From Amphritea balenae (GTDB lineage Bacteria > Pseudomonadota > Gammaproteobacteria > Pseudomonadales > Balneatricaceae): a stretch of 64,000 nucleotides of DNA. The position numbers and the translations under genes are program-made. Below, one piece after another: positions 1 through 8,251 of this stretch (the stretch's first letter is position 1; every line of letters begins with the position of its first letter). Below the pieces are notes generated by a model, which was given only the letters and a program-made list of their open reading frames with translations, had not been told where the DNA came from and made no database searches. The stretch is from assembly GCF_003858655.1 (NCBI RefSeq), contig NZ_RQXV01000004.1, positions 186,001 to 250,000 on the forward strand, given 5' to 3'.

Positions 1-281
1 ATTCCCGCCAGGATGATGCGCCCTGTTACCGTTGCCTTTATCGTGATGGCAGCGATGAAAACCTGACCTGTTCTGAGAGCGGTGTTTTGGCGCCATTAGT
101 CGGTATTATCGGCTCGGTACAGGCGATGGAAGCATTAAAGGTGCTGGCAGATGTGGGTGAGCCGCTGGTCGGAAAATTATTACTTTTAGATGGTCGCTAT
201 ATGGACTGGCGAACGCTCAAACTACGACGGGATCCGGAATGTCCTTGTTGTGGTCAACTACAAAAGCAAAAGGAGCAGTAA
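1..281 (+). CDS. moeB: MoeB/ThiF-family adenylyltransferase, C-terminal end (partial)
   Basis: The frame is open from base 3 to the TAA at 279-281; the 5' part lies outside the window. The visible 92 residues read PCYRCLYRD, then CSESGVLAPLVGIIGS, then a C-terminal WRTLKLRRDPECPCC. This is the typical tail of MoeB/ThiF/HesA E1-like enzymes, which adenylylate the C-terminal glycine of a sulfur-carrier protein (MoaD or ThiS). The two CxxC pairs (CYRC and CPCC) are the structural zinc ligands of the family. The ATP-binding core is not visible, so MoeB and ThiF cannot be separated with certainty. The next gene starts 3 bases after the stop, so the two are probably co-transcribed. Confidence 0.75.
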   Translation, partial: SRQDDAPCYRCLYRDGSDENLTCSESGVLAPLVGIIGSVQAMEALKVLADVGEPLVGKLLLLDGRYMDWRTLKLRRDPECPCCGQLQKQKEQ

Positions 282-284
282 TAG

Positions 285-680
285 ATGGAAACTATTCGTC
301 GGGTATTAGAAACCAGTAAAACCATTGCTATGGTGGGTGCGAGTCCAAAATCTCACCGGGCCAGTAATCAGGTTATGCATTTTTTACTCTCTAAAGGCTA
401 CAACGTCATTCCGGTTAATCCGATGAAGATTGGCGAAACTATCCATGGTCGGGAAGTTGTGGCATCGTTGGCTGATATTAAAGAGCCGATCGATATGGTC
501 GATATTTTCCGTAACTCTGCTGAAGCGGGCGACGTTGTGGATGAAGCCATTCAGGTAAACGCAAAGGCTGTCTGGATGCAGTTAGGTGTTATTAATGAGA
601 TGGCGGCAGAAAAGGCTGAAGCGGCCGGACTGGAAGTCGTTATGGATCGTTGTCCTGCTATTGAAATTCCCCGCCTCTGA
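285..680 (+). CDS. CoA-binding domain protein (YccU-like)
   Basis: A 131-residue protein made of a single Rossmann-type CoA-binding domain. The N-terminal [18 protein letters not shown] matches the nucleotide-binding loop of the family (VGxSxxxxRxS), followed by YNVIPVNP and a C-terminal [14 protein letters not shown] with the conserved CP pair. Family members are stand-alone relatives of the succinyl-CoA synthetase alpha N-domain; their cellular role is not established. The start is set by AGGAG about 10 bases upstream, inside the end of the preceding gene. The moeB-like gene ends 3 bases before the ATG, suggesting one transcript. Confidence 0.85.
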   Translation: METIRRVLETSKTIAMVGASPKSHRASNQVMHFLLSKGYNVIPVNPMKIGETIHGREVVASLADIKEPIDMVDIFRNSAEAGDVVDEAIQVNAKAVWMQLGVINEMAAEKAEAAGLEVVMDRCPAIEIPRL

Positions 681-707
681 TCTGATTCTTTTGCCGTTGT
701 TTTTTAT

Positions 708-861
708 AGCTGAGGGCTAAGCACTTTAATTAAGTACTTTAATTAAGCCCCTCAGCTAAGTTCTTCATTAAACTCTTCAATTAAGGACTTAACTAAGACT
801 CTCAGCTAAGTCCTTAACTAAGACTCTCAATTAAGCCTCTCAGTTAAATTCTCTGTTAATT
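708..861. repeat. Degenerate 12-13 bp tandem array with TAAG-type core
   Basis: About twelve consecutive units end in a TAAG-like core (AATTAAG, AGCTAAG, AACTAAG, CATTAAA and similar), separated by pyrimidine-rich six-base spacers. Unit ends fall near 721, 734, 747, 760, 772, 785, 797, 810, 822, 835, 848 and 861, giving steps of 12 or 13 bases. The array fills most of the 298-bp space between the CoA-binding gene and ridA. It has no coding frame and no spacer pattern typical of CRISPR. Function unknown; candidates are a protein-binding array or slipped-strand-derived DNA. Confidence 0.75.
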
Positions 862-978
862 CTTATACTTCAATTCAATTAGCCGTGTGGTGATCTGAAT
901 TCAGAAGCATTGTACTGGTGCCATTTCATGCGAGCGCTACAATAGTTGCTTTTGTTTAAGCTTAAAGGGTGAAGTGTA

Positions 979-1332
979 ATGTCTATTGAACGTATGGAAA
1001 CCGCTCAGCGTATGAGCCGGATTGTTATCCACAATGATACTGTTTATCTTTGCGGTCAGGTGGCTAAGGATGCCAATGCCGGGATTAAAGAGCAGACTGA
1101 GACCATGCTGGACAAGGTTGATGCGCTGTTAGAACAGGCCGGTAGTGACCGTAAAAATATCCTGTCGGCGACAATCTATGTTCGTGATATGAAAGACTTT
1201 GCCGGTATGAATGAGGTGTGGGATAACTGGGTGCCAGAAGGTTATGCTCCGGCCCGTGCCTGTGTTGAAGCCCGTATGGCTCGCCCAGAGCTACTAGTAG
1301 AAATCTCTGTTGTTGCTGCGCTTAAGAAGTAA
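979..1332 (+). CDS. ridA: RidA family enamine/imine deaminase
   Basis: 117 residues covering the whole YjgF/YER057c/UK114 fold. RidA proteins hydrolyse reactive enamine/imine intermediates (for example 2-aminoacrylate) released by PLP enzymes, and act as cytosolic trimers. Visible family signatures are VYLCGQVA near residue 24, the central [17 protein letters not shown], and the C-terminal [18 protein letters not shown], which contains the conserved active-site arginine and the glutamate of the VEI motif. The ATG follows GGGTGAAG at a short spacing. The gene stands alone, between the tandem array and a convergent gene, and shares a 3' hairpin with that gene. Confidence 0.85.
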   Translation: MSIERMETAQRMSRIVIHNDTVYLCGQVAKDANAGIKEQTETMLDKVDALLEQAGSDRKNILSATIYVRDMKDFAGMNEVWDNWVPEGYAPARACVEARMARPELLVEISVVAALKK

Positions 1333-1356
1333 GCAAAATAAACAGTAAGTACTTGA

Positions 1357-1382
1357 ATGATGCTGGGTTACCCCAGCATCAT
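1357..1382. terminator. Convergent 3' hairpin between ridA and the ankyrin gene
   Basis: Perfect 11-bp inverted repeat ATGATGCTGGG / CCCAGCATCAT with a 4-base loop. It sits between two converging genes and contains the stop codon of the minus-strand ankyrin gene. Neither strand has a long T run after the stem, so termination may be weak or the stem may mainly protect 3' ends. Confidence 0.55.
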
Positions 1383-1994
1383 CTGTCGTATTCTAAGGTC
1401 TTCTGAGCAACGCTTGGCATACTGTCTTAGCTCATCAGAACAGATCCCTTCAGCTAAATTTTCAGGCAGTGCGGCACCGCTGTTTATCAGCATCTGAACT
1501 AACGCCTGTTGATTACTTTTTAATGCCAGAATCAGCGCTGTATTTTCTTCTGCATCAGCCCGGTTCAGATCAGCACCGTATTCGTTTAGCCGGCTGAGGT
1601 GTAGCATGAGTTTATCCTCAGAGCAGTATTTAAAACAGGCTAGCAGGGCGTAGTCAGTTTCGGCTTCAGGGTACTCGAAAGGAGCACCTGCCTGTAGCAG
1701 TACCGTTAGCAGTGCCAGGCTTTGTTCTTGTTGCCGTAGCGCCTGATAAAGTAAGGGTGAAGCAGTGCTTGATTCTAATGCCAGTCCTGCACTTAGCAGG
1801 TGCTCCAGCACTTTAGGTTGGCCGGCTTGTATTGCCAATTCCTGCGCGTTTAGTGTCATATCCTGAAAACTGAAACGCTCTTGTTGCAGGCTCGCATGAT
1901 CAAGCTTTCCGAATTGCTTCTTCAGCAATGTCAGATCGCCATCGATAATAGCTTGCTGTAATTTTTTAAAATGGTGCCGGGTAAAAAAAAGCAT
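1368..1994 (-). CDS. Ankyrin-repeat protein
   Basis: 208 residues with degenerate ankyrin repeats. Helix-loop-helix units are visible as ELAIQAGQPKVLEHLLSAG (about residues 52-70), then a second unit around ALLTVLLQAGAPFEYPEAE, and a third as NTALILALKSNQQALVQMLI with a following NSGAALP. There is no signal peptide, so it is probably a cytosolic scaffold or inhibitor. Its ATG overlaps the stop of the upstream metal permease by one base (TGATG arrangement), so translation is likely coupled and a functional link with that transporter is plausible. The binding partner cannot be read from the sequence. Confidence 0.75.
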   Translation of the reverse strand: MLFFTRHHFKKLQQAIIDGDLTLLKKQFGKLDHASLQQERFSFQDMTLNAQELAIQAGQPKVLEHLLSAGLALESSTASPLLYQALRQQEQSLALLTVLLQAGAPFEYPEAETDYALLACFKYCSEDKLMLHLSRLNEYGADLNRADAEENTALILALKSNQQALVQMLINSGAALPENLAEGICSDELRQYAKRCSEDLRIRQMMLG

Positions 1995-3238
1995 CAGTTT
2001 GTTGTCGCTTTCCAGAATAGGTTACGCAAGGGTTTAACTGCCAGTATCAGTAAGATGATTGCCGCCAGCCATTTAATCAGCATCATGGTTTCATTGTGAT
2101 CAGCCATTGTGACCCCAATAGTCAGAGACTGGCTACTCAGCAGTGCATCGGTTGCCAGGCCGAGTAAGACAGCGCAGATACTGATTCCGCTGAGGTATAG
2201 CGCAACCGCACGTATGCCGAGTTCCCGACTCAGTATGCCGAGAGAAGCAATATTGGTCGCCGGACCCACTAATAAAAATACCAGGATAGCGCCGGGTGAC
2301 ATACCTGCGGCGAGCAGGGCTGCAGCCAGAGGTGTAGATGCTGTGGCACAGATATAGAGTGGTAAGCCTACTGCCAACATTAATAGCATGGCACTTAGCC
2401 CTGATCCCCATTGGCTCAGGCTGGATGGTTCAACCAGCGTGGCTATAATTGCAGCCAGTATCAGGCCTATGGCCAGCCAACCGGAAATATCGTCAAGAAT
2501 ATCAACGATTGCGAAACGAATTCCTGACAGTATGCCGGATTGTTCGGTTGCGACTGGATCTTTGCTGCAGCAACTTTCCGGTTCTGTTTGGCTTGTGCCA
2601 GTGCTGCAGCAGCTTGTTTTAGTAACGGCGGGTTGATCTCCGCAGCAACTACTTTTTTGTGTATTGTTACTGCAGCTGTCTTGAGGAGTTACTGTACTTG
2701 AGCTTGAGCTTGAGCTTGAGCTTGTACTTGAGTCTGAGCTGGAACTGCAGCAGGAGGTGGCGACGTTCGTATTCTGCTCTGCTGTTGCTGAACTTGTTTC
2801 TCTATTGATCGCCGTATGAGTGGCTGCGGTTTCCCGGTCGAAGAAAAGTATCATCAGTCCGCTGACGACGGCGCTGGTGATTGCCGACAAGGGTCTGATC
2901 ACGGCCATGACAGGGCCGAGCAGGGCATAAGTGACAGAGATCGAGTCGACACCGGTTTCGGGTGTGGCAACCAGAAAAGACACCGTGGCTGGTTTTGATG
3001 CGCCGCTGCGTCGAAGGCCGATGGCAGCCGGCAGTACGCCGCACGAGCAGAGCGGTAACGGAGCACCAATCAGGGCTGCCCGAACAACTGATCCCGTGCC
3101 TTTACCGCTTAGCCAGCGTTGTACCAGGGATGTTGGAATCCAGCCTTTGAGTACAGCCGCTATAACCAGGCCCAGTAAGAGCCATATTGCGGTGTCGAGA
3201 AACAGATCGACAAGGTTATTGAGAAATTCAAATAGCAT
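1994..3238 (-). CDS. SO_0444-type Cu/Zn efflux permease (DUF318/ArsP-like) with Cys- and Ser-rich loop
   Basis: 414-residue inner-membrane permease. The N-terminal half carries the family signature APLPLCSCGVLP followed by ATPETGVDS; the C-terminal half repeats the fold with LPLYICATASTPLAAALLAAG and VGPATNIASLG. Between the two membrane halves (about residues 150-230) is a hydrophilic loop with four CC pairs (SCCS, SCCG, SCCS, SCCS), a further Cys, and a serine run, which looks like a soft-metal binding region. The layout matches the SO_0444-like Cu/Zn efflux group within the DUF318/ArsP permease family. The serine run is encoded by a 6-bp DNA repeat. It is followed by the coupled ankyrin gene. 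The exact metal is inferred, not shown. Confidence 0.75.
   Translation of the reverse strand: MLFEFLNNLVDLFLDTAIWLLLGLVIAAVLKGWIPTSLVQRWLSGKGTGSVVRAALIGAPLPLCSCGVLPAAIGLRRSGASKPATVSFLVATPETGVDSISVTYALLGPVMAVIRPLSAITSAVVSGLMILFFDRETAATHTAINRETSSATAEQNTNVATSCCSSSSDSSTSSSSSSSSSTVTPQDSCSNNTQKSSCCGDQPAVTKTSCCSTGTSQTEPESCCSKDPVATEQSGILSGIRFAIVDILDDISGWLAIGLILAAIIATLVEPSSLSQWGSGLSAMLLMLAVGLPLYICATASTPLAAALLAAGMSPGAILVFLLVGPATNIASLGILSRELGIRAVALYLSGISICAVLLGLATDALLSSQSLTIGVTMADHNETMMLIKWLAAIILLILAVKPLRNLFWKATTN
2694..2733 (-). repeat. Hexanucleotide repeat encoding poly-serine
   Basis: Several perfect and near-perfect copies of the 6-bp unit TTGAGC (plus strand) encode Ser-Ser pairs (TCA AGC) in the metal permease on the minus strand, with ACA/AGT variants at the edges. 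Copy-number change keeps the reading frame, so it could alter loop length without switching the gene off. Confidence 0.8.
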
Positions 3239-3275
3239 TAGGGTACCCGCTATATTAGATAGCGCTTATTTTAAC

Positions 3276-4229
3276 TTAAATTACATTCCAGATCCGCAGC
3301 AAATAAATGCCACCGCTAAGGGTAAGTACAGAGCCCAGGGTGGTGGTAAGAACTATGTTGGCTGCGAGCTGCGCATTGCCTCCCATGCCTTTGGCCATGA
3401 TAAAACTGGCAGCAGCTGTCGGGCAGCCGAACAGAACCATTAAAATGCCGATATCCTGACCCCTGAAGCCATATAGCCATGCCCCACCGGTTAGTACTAG
3501 GGGCATGATGATCAGCTTTATCAGGGTTGCCCAACCCGATTCGCCTGAGGTATTACGCAGGCTTTTAAGGTTAAGGGAGCCACCAATAGCAAGTAGCGCC
3601 AGCGGCAGAGTAAGATTGGCAAAGTAATTGCCAATCTTATTGCCGATGATGGGTAGTCCCCAGCCGTAGTAGGAAAAGGGCAGGGCCAGTATTACTGCGA
3701 TTATCAGAGGATTGCGGGCAATTTCCAATAATGGCTTGCTGAGATTAAATCCACTTTTCTGATGCGGCATGGAGAGTGCCAGTACTGAAAGCACGTTATA
3801 CAGGGGGATAACGCAGGCCAATAGCAGTGAGGCTTGAGCTAGACCGCTGTCGCCAAACATGTTGAAGCTAACTGCTAAACCGACGATGCCGTAGTTGCCT
3901 CTGAAAGCGCCCTGTATAAAAACACCCAGATCTTCAGGGCGATGGATAAAGCGCTTACTGATCTGCCACAGCAGGGTGAAGGTGATCAAGGTACCAATAA
4001 TAAAGTAACTGAGTAATACCGGATTAAAAACCGCCTTAAAGTCCATGCGCGAGATGCTCATGAACACCAGGGCAGGCAGTGTAATGGTAAAGACCAGTCG
4101 AGAGGCTGTGGTGACGAACCCCTGGTCAATAACCCGCAACCGAATCAGCAGGTGGCCAAGAAAAACAATGAAGAAAATGGGGGCAACGATGTTGCTGGTA
4201 AACAGCAATGTATCCAGATAAAGAGTCAA
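3276..4229 (-). CDS. AEC family transporter (auxin efflux carrier-like)
   Basis: 317 residues with about ten hydrophobic segments arranged as two five-helix halves, as in the auxin efflux carrier (AEC) family. Recognisable pieces are the N-terminal APIFFIVFLGHLLIRLRVI, GAFRGNYGIVGLAVS in the middle, and the C-terminal FGCPTAAASFIMAKGMGGN, the conserved crossover segment of the family. Bacterial members export or exchange small organic acids such as malate or malonate; the substrate here is unknown. It starts 105 bases downstream of the sixA-like stop on the same strand and is followed after 37 bases by the metal permease. Confidence 0.85.
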   Translation of the reverse strand: MTLYLDTLLFTSNIVAPIFFIVFLGHLLIRLRVIDQGFVTTASRLVFTITLPALVFMSISRMDFKAVFNPVLLSYFIIGTLITFTLLWQISKRFIHRPEDLGVFIQGAFRGNYGIVGLAVSFNMFGDSGLAQASLLLACVIPLYNVLSVLALSMPHQKSGFNLSKPLLEIARNPLIIAVILALPFSYYGWGLPIIGNKIGNYFANLTLPLALLAIGGSLNLKSLRNTSGESGWATLIKLIIMPLVLTGGAWLYGFRGQDIGILMVLFGCPTAAASFIMAKGMGGNAQLAANIVLTTTLGSVLTLSGGIYLLRIWNVI

Positions 4230-4334
4230 AAGAGGTCCGGTAGCTAGGTAGACTGAGCGGGCAGTTTACCATAGCTTATCTCTTTGCCACCTTACCTTAT
4301 GGGGCTAGCCATTGTTCAGGCAGACCTGCCTGGC

Positions 4335-4829
4335 TCAGTTATGAAGTTTTGGGTAGTCCAGTAACTCCATAGTACCGCAGGATTCAGCGAGTTCTTCCCA
4401 GCCTGTGATACTCAGAGCCAGATGAATGATTCCACTGGTAGGGAATTTCGCCACCCGTTCATGGGTAAGAAAGTAACTTGCCAGTTCCAGTGTAGGGTTG
4501 TGGCCAACAACCATCAGATGGCGATAATGATCAGACTGTCCCTGGAGCAGGTTGATCAGTGTTTCTTCTCTGGAGTGGTAGAGTTCGGGGATTTCAATGA
4601 TTTTTTCTTTCGGGTAGTTCTGAGCCAGGGCTATCTGTTCTGCGGTAGCGAGGGCGCGGCGGGCACCGCTGCTCAGGATAAGATCGGGTATCAGCTCGAA
4701 ATTAAGTATCCGTTCTGCCATCAGTGGCAGATCACGCAGGCCTCGTTTATTAAGAGGTCGGTCAAAGTCCGATAGTTCAGGATTCTTCCAGCTAGATTTA
4801 GCGTGTCGTACCAGAGTCAGCTTTTTCAT
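4335..4829 (-). CDS. sixA: SixA-type phosphohistidine phosphatase
   Basis: 164-residue histidine phosphatase. The catalytic LVRHAKSSW motif begins at residue 6 (His9 is the nucleophile), and a second conserved histidine occurs in VVGHNPTLE. SixA removes phosphate from phosphohistidine, in E. coli on the phosphotransferase NPr/ArcB systems. The frame opens at a TTG at 4838, but the ATG at 4829 has AGGGA at a proper distance and gives the family N-terminus MKKLTLVRHAK, so that start is chosen. Single-domain, cytosolic. Confidence 0.85.
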   Translation of the reverse strand: MKKLTLVRHAKSSWKNPELSDFDRPLNKRGLRDLPLMAERILNFELIPDLILSSGARRALATAEQIALAQNYPKEKIIEIPELYHSREETLINLLQGQSDHYRHLMVVGHNPTLELASYFLTHERVAKFPTSGIIHLALSITGWEELAESCGTMELLDYPKLHN

Positions 4830-4916
4830 GATGAGCAATTCCCTGTAGGTAGAGTCTCAGTATTAACTAAGGCGGCCCGAAAAGCTATTTAGGGAAGGGA
4901 ATTGTTTGTCCCTTCC

Positions 4917-6560
4917 TTAGCTTGCCAGACAGCTGGCTTGTTCATCTTCTATCTCATTTAAGTTATCCATTAACTGGGACCATATTTTTCGCATATGTCC
5001 TGCCGGATGGCTGCCGGTATGTTGTAGATGCATGGCCCCTTCTTTAAACAATCGAGGGTCCATTGGTGTCAGGTCATCGTCTATCAGGGGGCGGAAGTTC
5101 ATCTGATCCAGGATATCCCGTTGCAGATTGATGCCCGGGGCTATTTCAGTCAGTTTCAGGCCTTTATCGGTCAGTATAAATACCGCCCTCTCAGTGATAA
5201 AAGTAACCGACTGACCTTGCCTGATAGCGTATTCACCATTAAAGGTGATCTGCTGTACCTGCTTCAGAAATTTCTTTACCGGCCCGTTTTTAATAACCTG
5301 TAATTCGCCGTTATGGATCTCTATCTGTTGGGGGCCTGAGGTGAAAGTGCCCAGGAAGCATAGGTCTCGCGTATTTTGGGTAATATTGATAAAACCGCCT
5401 GCACCAGCCAGCTTATTGCCAAAGCGACTGACATTTACATGGCCTTCGGGGCAGGTTTCGGCTAACCCGAGAAATGCCTGATCCAGCCCGCCACCATCAT
5501 AAAAATCAAACTGGGCCGGTTGATCGATAACGGCTGATGCGTTACTGACTGCACCAAAACTCAGACCGCTGGCTGGTTGGCCACCAATTCCACCGGGTTC
5601 TACCGTGAGGGTGAAATCGTTGAGCATATTTTCTTCTGCCGCTACGCTGGAGACCATCTCTGGCATACCTATGCCCAGATTGACGACTGACCCTTTACGT
5701 AGCTCCATCAGCGCTCTTCGACCGATAATCTTGCGCGCAGATAAAGGTTCGGTCTCATGGCTGGTTGGAGCGATAACATCACCGCAATAGGCAGGGTTGA
5801 ACGGTTCGGCAAAGGTCTGTGGGTGATCCGCAGGATCCGCTACCACCAGATGATCAACCAGCACACCAGGGATTTTAATACGATCGGGAGTGAGTTGATG
5901 CTGATGGGTGGTGCGTTCTACCTGTACTATCACTTTGCCACCACAATTATGAACAGCCTGAGCGATGGCCAGTGATTCCAGTGGCAGGGCTTCCCGCTCC
6001 ATTGAAATATTACCTTCAGCGTCAGCCGTAGTGCCCCGTAACAGTGCGATATCTATCGGAAAGGCTTTATAGAAAAGATATTCCTCGCCGTTTAGTTGTA
6101 ACAGCTCAACCTGATCGGTGCGGGTTCGCGTATTGATCTTACCGCCTTCCTGGCGAGGATCGATAAAGGTATGCAGACCGACTTTGGTCAGCGTGCCTGG
6201 CTTGCCAGCGGCGATGTCTCTGAACAGGTGACAGATCACGCCTTGCGGCAGATTATAGGCTTCGATTCGGTTATCGGTGGCGAGCTTTCCGAGTCCCGGG
6301 GCCAGTCCCCAGTGGCCACCAATGACTTTGCGTACCATGCCTTCGTGACTAAAGTGATTTAACCCCCGGGTCTGTGCATCGCCCTGACCTGCAGCGTAAA
6401 CAAGCGCAAGTTCGCGAGGATGTCCCTCGCTGTTGAAGCGCTGTTCTATCGCTTTTGCCAGGGCTTCAGCAAAGCCGATGCCGATAAAACCGCCGGTGGC
6501 AATGGTGGCATTATCGGGAATGAGTTGTGCGGCCTGCTGCGGGGTTATCTGCTTAGACAT
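4917..6560 (-). CDS. Fused acyl-CoA:acetate/3-ketoacid CoA-transferase (YdiF-like)
   Basis: 547 residues containing both CoA-transferase halves (alpha then beta) in one chain. The alpha half starts with DNATIATGGFIGIGFAEAL and the beta half with KGSVVNLGIGMPEMVSS. The expected catalytic glutamate is Glu321 in TLTVEPGGIGGQ, which forms the glutamyl-CoA intermediate in family I transferases. The enzyme moves CoA between short-chain acyl-CoA and free acids; the true acid pair is not predictable. A sigma-54 type promoter lies about 45 bases upstream (6606-6621), with an inverted repeat further up (6686-6701), and the gene for a sigma-54 activator precedes it on the same strand, so control by that activator is likely. 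Confidence 0.85.
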   Translation of the reverse strand: MSKQITPQQAAQLIPDNATIATGGFIGIGFAEALAKAIEQRFNSEGHPRELALVYAAGQGDAQTRGLNHFSHEGMVRKVIGGHWGLAPGLGKLATDNRIEAYNLPQGVICHLFRDIAAGKPGTLTKVGLHTFIDPRQEGGKINTRTRTDQVELLQLNGEEYLFYKAFPIDIALLRGTTADAEGNISMEREALPLESLAIAQAVHNCGGKVIVQVERTTHQHQLTPDRIKIPGVLVDHLVVADPADHPQTFAEPFNPAYCGDVIAPTSHETEPLSARKIIGRRALMELRKGSVVNLGIGMPEMVSSVAAEENMLNDFTLTVEPGGIGGQPASGLSFGAVSNASAVIDQPAQFDFYDGGGLDQAFLGLAETCPEGHVNVSRFGNKLAGAGGFINITQNTRDLCFLGTFTSGPQQIEIHNGELQVIKNGPVKKFLKQVQQITFNGEYAIRQGQSVTFITERAVFILTDKGLKLTEIAPGINLQRDILDQMNFRPLIDDDLTPMDPRLFKEGAMHLQHTGSHPAGHMRKIWSQLMDNLNEIEDEQASCLAS

Positions 6561-6605
6561 AATGTCATCCTGGCTGGTTTTTATTATTACTTTAGCGGGT
6601 TATGT

Positions 6606-6621
6606 AGCAATGCTTAGGCCA
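6606..6621 (-). promoter_or_regulatory. Candidate sigma-54 (-24/-12) promoter of the CoA-transferase gene
   Basis: On the minus strand the bases read TGGCCTAAGCATTGCT. The invariant GG and GC are separated by exactly ten bases, as required for RpoN promoters (consensus TGGCAC-N5-TTGC), and the -12 TTGC is complete. The start codon lies 45 bases downstream, leaving room for a short leader. Confidence 0.65.
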
Positions 6622-6685
6622 TGATAAAAAAAGCGAATAAAAACAATTAGTTAATTTTTATATTCAAGGTGTTAATGATTTTCAT

Positions 6686-6701
6686 GTCTAATTTTTTAGA
6701 C
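6686..6701. promoter_or_regulatory. Inverted repeat, candidate upstream activator site
   Basis: GTCTAA-TTTT-TTAGAC, a perfect 6-bp dyad located 65 bases upstream of the -24 element of the sigma-54 promoter. A further TTAGAC half-site occurs at about 6737. Position and symmetry fit an enhancer for the Fis-type helix-turn-helix of the adjacent activator. Confidence 0.5.
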
Positions 6702-6732
6702 GATATGTAAATATAGTGTATACGGTACTGTC

Positions 6733-8100
6733 TTAGGTTAGACGCTTGAGCCGGTTGTATAAGGTTGCCCTGGAGATGCCCAGGTATTCAGCAGCCAGGG
6801 TTTTATTAAACTGACACTGTTGTAGCGCATGATGAATGGCGCTAAGTTCGGCCTGATCACGCTGCTTGTGTAATTGTTTCTTGGGGGACGGTTCTGATAA
6901 AGGGATCTCTGTTACTTCGCTGGCACCCAGGTCGTCGGCGGTGATCTGATCCTGTTCGGCCATTACACAGGCTCGCTCAAGGCGATTGTGAAGTTCTCTG
7001 ACATTACCCGGCCAGTGGTATTCCTGCAGCCATACAATAGCCTGAGGGCTGAGTTGCAGTGGTGGTAAGCCGGTTTCCTGCTGGATCTTATCGAGCAGGT
7101 AATGGCTCAAACTAGGGATGTCCGAGCTACGCACCCGTAATGGCGGCAGGTTGAGTGGCAGGACATTCAGCCGGTAATACAGGTCTGCTCGAAACAAGCC
7201 CTGATCAACCTGTTGTTTGAGGTTGCGAGAAGTCGCCGCGATAATTCTCACATCGACTTTTTCGAGTCGATTAGAGCCCAGGGCTTCTACTTCACGCTCT
7301 TGTATAACACGTAATAACTTGGCCTGAATCGCTGGTGATATATCGGCGATTTCATCCAGAAACAGAGTGCCGCCCTCAGCTAGCTGTATTTTTCCCTGTC
7401 GCCCTTGCCTGCTGGCGCCGGTATAAGCACCGGCTGCCGCACCAAATAGCTCGGCTTCAACCAGGGATTCAGGCAGCGCTGCCATATTGATACCGACAAA
7501 GGGACCACTGCTTCGTGGTGAGGCATTATGAATACCCTGGGCCAGGAGCTCTTTACCGGTGCCTGTTTCTCCCAATAGCAGAACGGTCGTATCCAGTTGA
7601 GCCGCTCTGAGGGCCTGGCGTTTAATTTTTAGTAAGGGTTCAGATTGTCCAATCAGATCATCGAGAGCGTATTTACTGGTACGAATAAGGTTCTGTGAAA
7701 CCAGTTGTTTTCTGAGTCGTGCAAACTTATCAAACAGAGGTTGCAGGGCATCCAGGTCATGATAAAAAATAAATCCAATAGCGCCGAATACGCTATTGTC
7801 AGGGTTTTTTAAGGGGAGTCGGGTGACTGCGCACCATTGATTGTTTATCTGCATCAGATCAAGAAAGCTGGGCTGACCCGTTTGCACTACTCTGGGGAGC
7901 TGGGTTGAAGGGAGTATCTCTTCAACATGGACGCCACGTAGCTCTTTATCAGGGGGCAATGCCAAGAATTCCCGATAGGCGTCGCTGATCCAGACGATTT
8001 TACAAAACTGATCAATAGCGATTGAGCCCTGACAGAGGCTGGAGAGTAATGTCAGCAGGTTATCATCGTTGGCACTGAGCAGGGCTTCGAGTTGGTTCAT
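6733..8100 (-). CDS. Sigma-54-dependent transcriptional activator (PAS-AAA-Fis)
   Basis: 455 residues in three parts. An N-terminal PAS-like sensor (about 15-120) is followed by an AAA+ domain (about 145-380) with Walker A GETGTGKE, the sigma-54 contact loop GAYTGA (a variant of GAFTGA), Walker B GGTLFLDEI and the arginine-rich sensor region, then a Fis-type helix-turn-helix at the C-terminus (LAAEYLGISRATLYNRLKRL). There is no receiver domain, so it senses a ligand or redox state rather than phosphorylation. It precedes the CoA-transferase on the same strand, separated by 172 bases that hold a sigma-54 promoter and a dyad, so it most likely activates that gene. Effector unknown. Confidence 0.9.
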   Translation of the reverse strand: MNQLEALLSANDDNLLTLLSSLCQGSIAIDQFCKIVWISDAYREFLALPPDKELRGVHVEEILPSTQLPRVVQTGQPSFLDLMQINNQWCAVTRLPLKNPDNSVFGAIGFIFYHDLDALQPLFDKFARLRKQLVSQNLIRTSKYALDDLIGQSEPLLKIKRQALRAAQLDTTVLLLGETGTGKELLAQGIHNASPRSSGPFVGINMAALPESLVEAELFGAAAGAYTGASRQGRQGKIQLAEGGTLFLDEIADISPAIQAKLLRVIQEREVEALGSNRLEKVDVRIIAATSRNLKQQVDQGLFRADLYYRLNVLPLNLPPLRVRSSDIPSLSHYLLDKIQQETGLPPLQLSPQAIVWLQEYHWPGNVRELHNRLERACVMAEQDQITADDLGASEVTEIPLSEPSPKKQLHKQRDQAELSAIHHALQQCQFNKTLAAEYLGISRATLYNRLKRLT

Positions 8101-8210
8101 CTGAGGTATGACAAGTTATTAGTCGATAAGCTCAGTGTGCCAGAATTAAGAGGAAGTTTCAGTCGAACAGAAATTTCAGGGGGATAGGGGCTTCAGGGGG
8201 TAGAAACAAA

Positions 8211-8234
8211 GCAGCCCGCCAAAGGGCAGGCTGC
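8211..8234 (-). terminator. Rho-independent terminator after the zinc-ribbon gene
   Basis: Stem GCAGCC with an imperfect inner CGCC/GGGC pairing, read on the minus strand, followed by TTTGTTTC. It lies 18 bases past the stop of the small minus-strand gene. Confidence 0.65.
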
Positions 8235-8251
8235 TATTATCTGAACAGAGT

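Noticed and set aside
708-861. CRISPR-like direct repeats
   Set aside because: Units are only 12-13 bases, contiguous, degenerate and without unique spacers of 25-40 bases; no cas genes are in the window.
2694-2733. Phase-variable on/off switch in the metal permease
   Set aside because: The repeat unit is six bases, so gain or loss of copies keeps the frame; it can change loop length but not switch the gene off by frameshift.
1994-3443. Plus-strand ORFs opposite the metal permease and AEC gene
   Set aside because: They are shadows of strongly coding minus-strand genes with clear family motifs.
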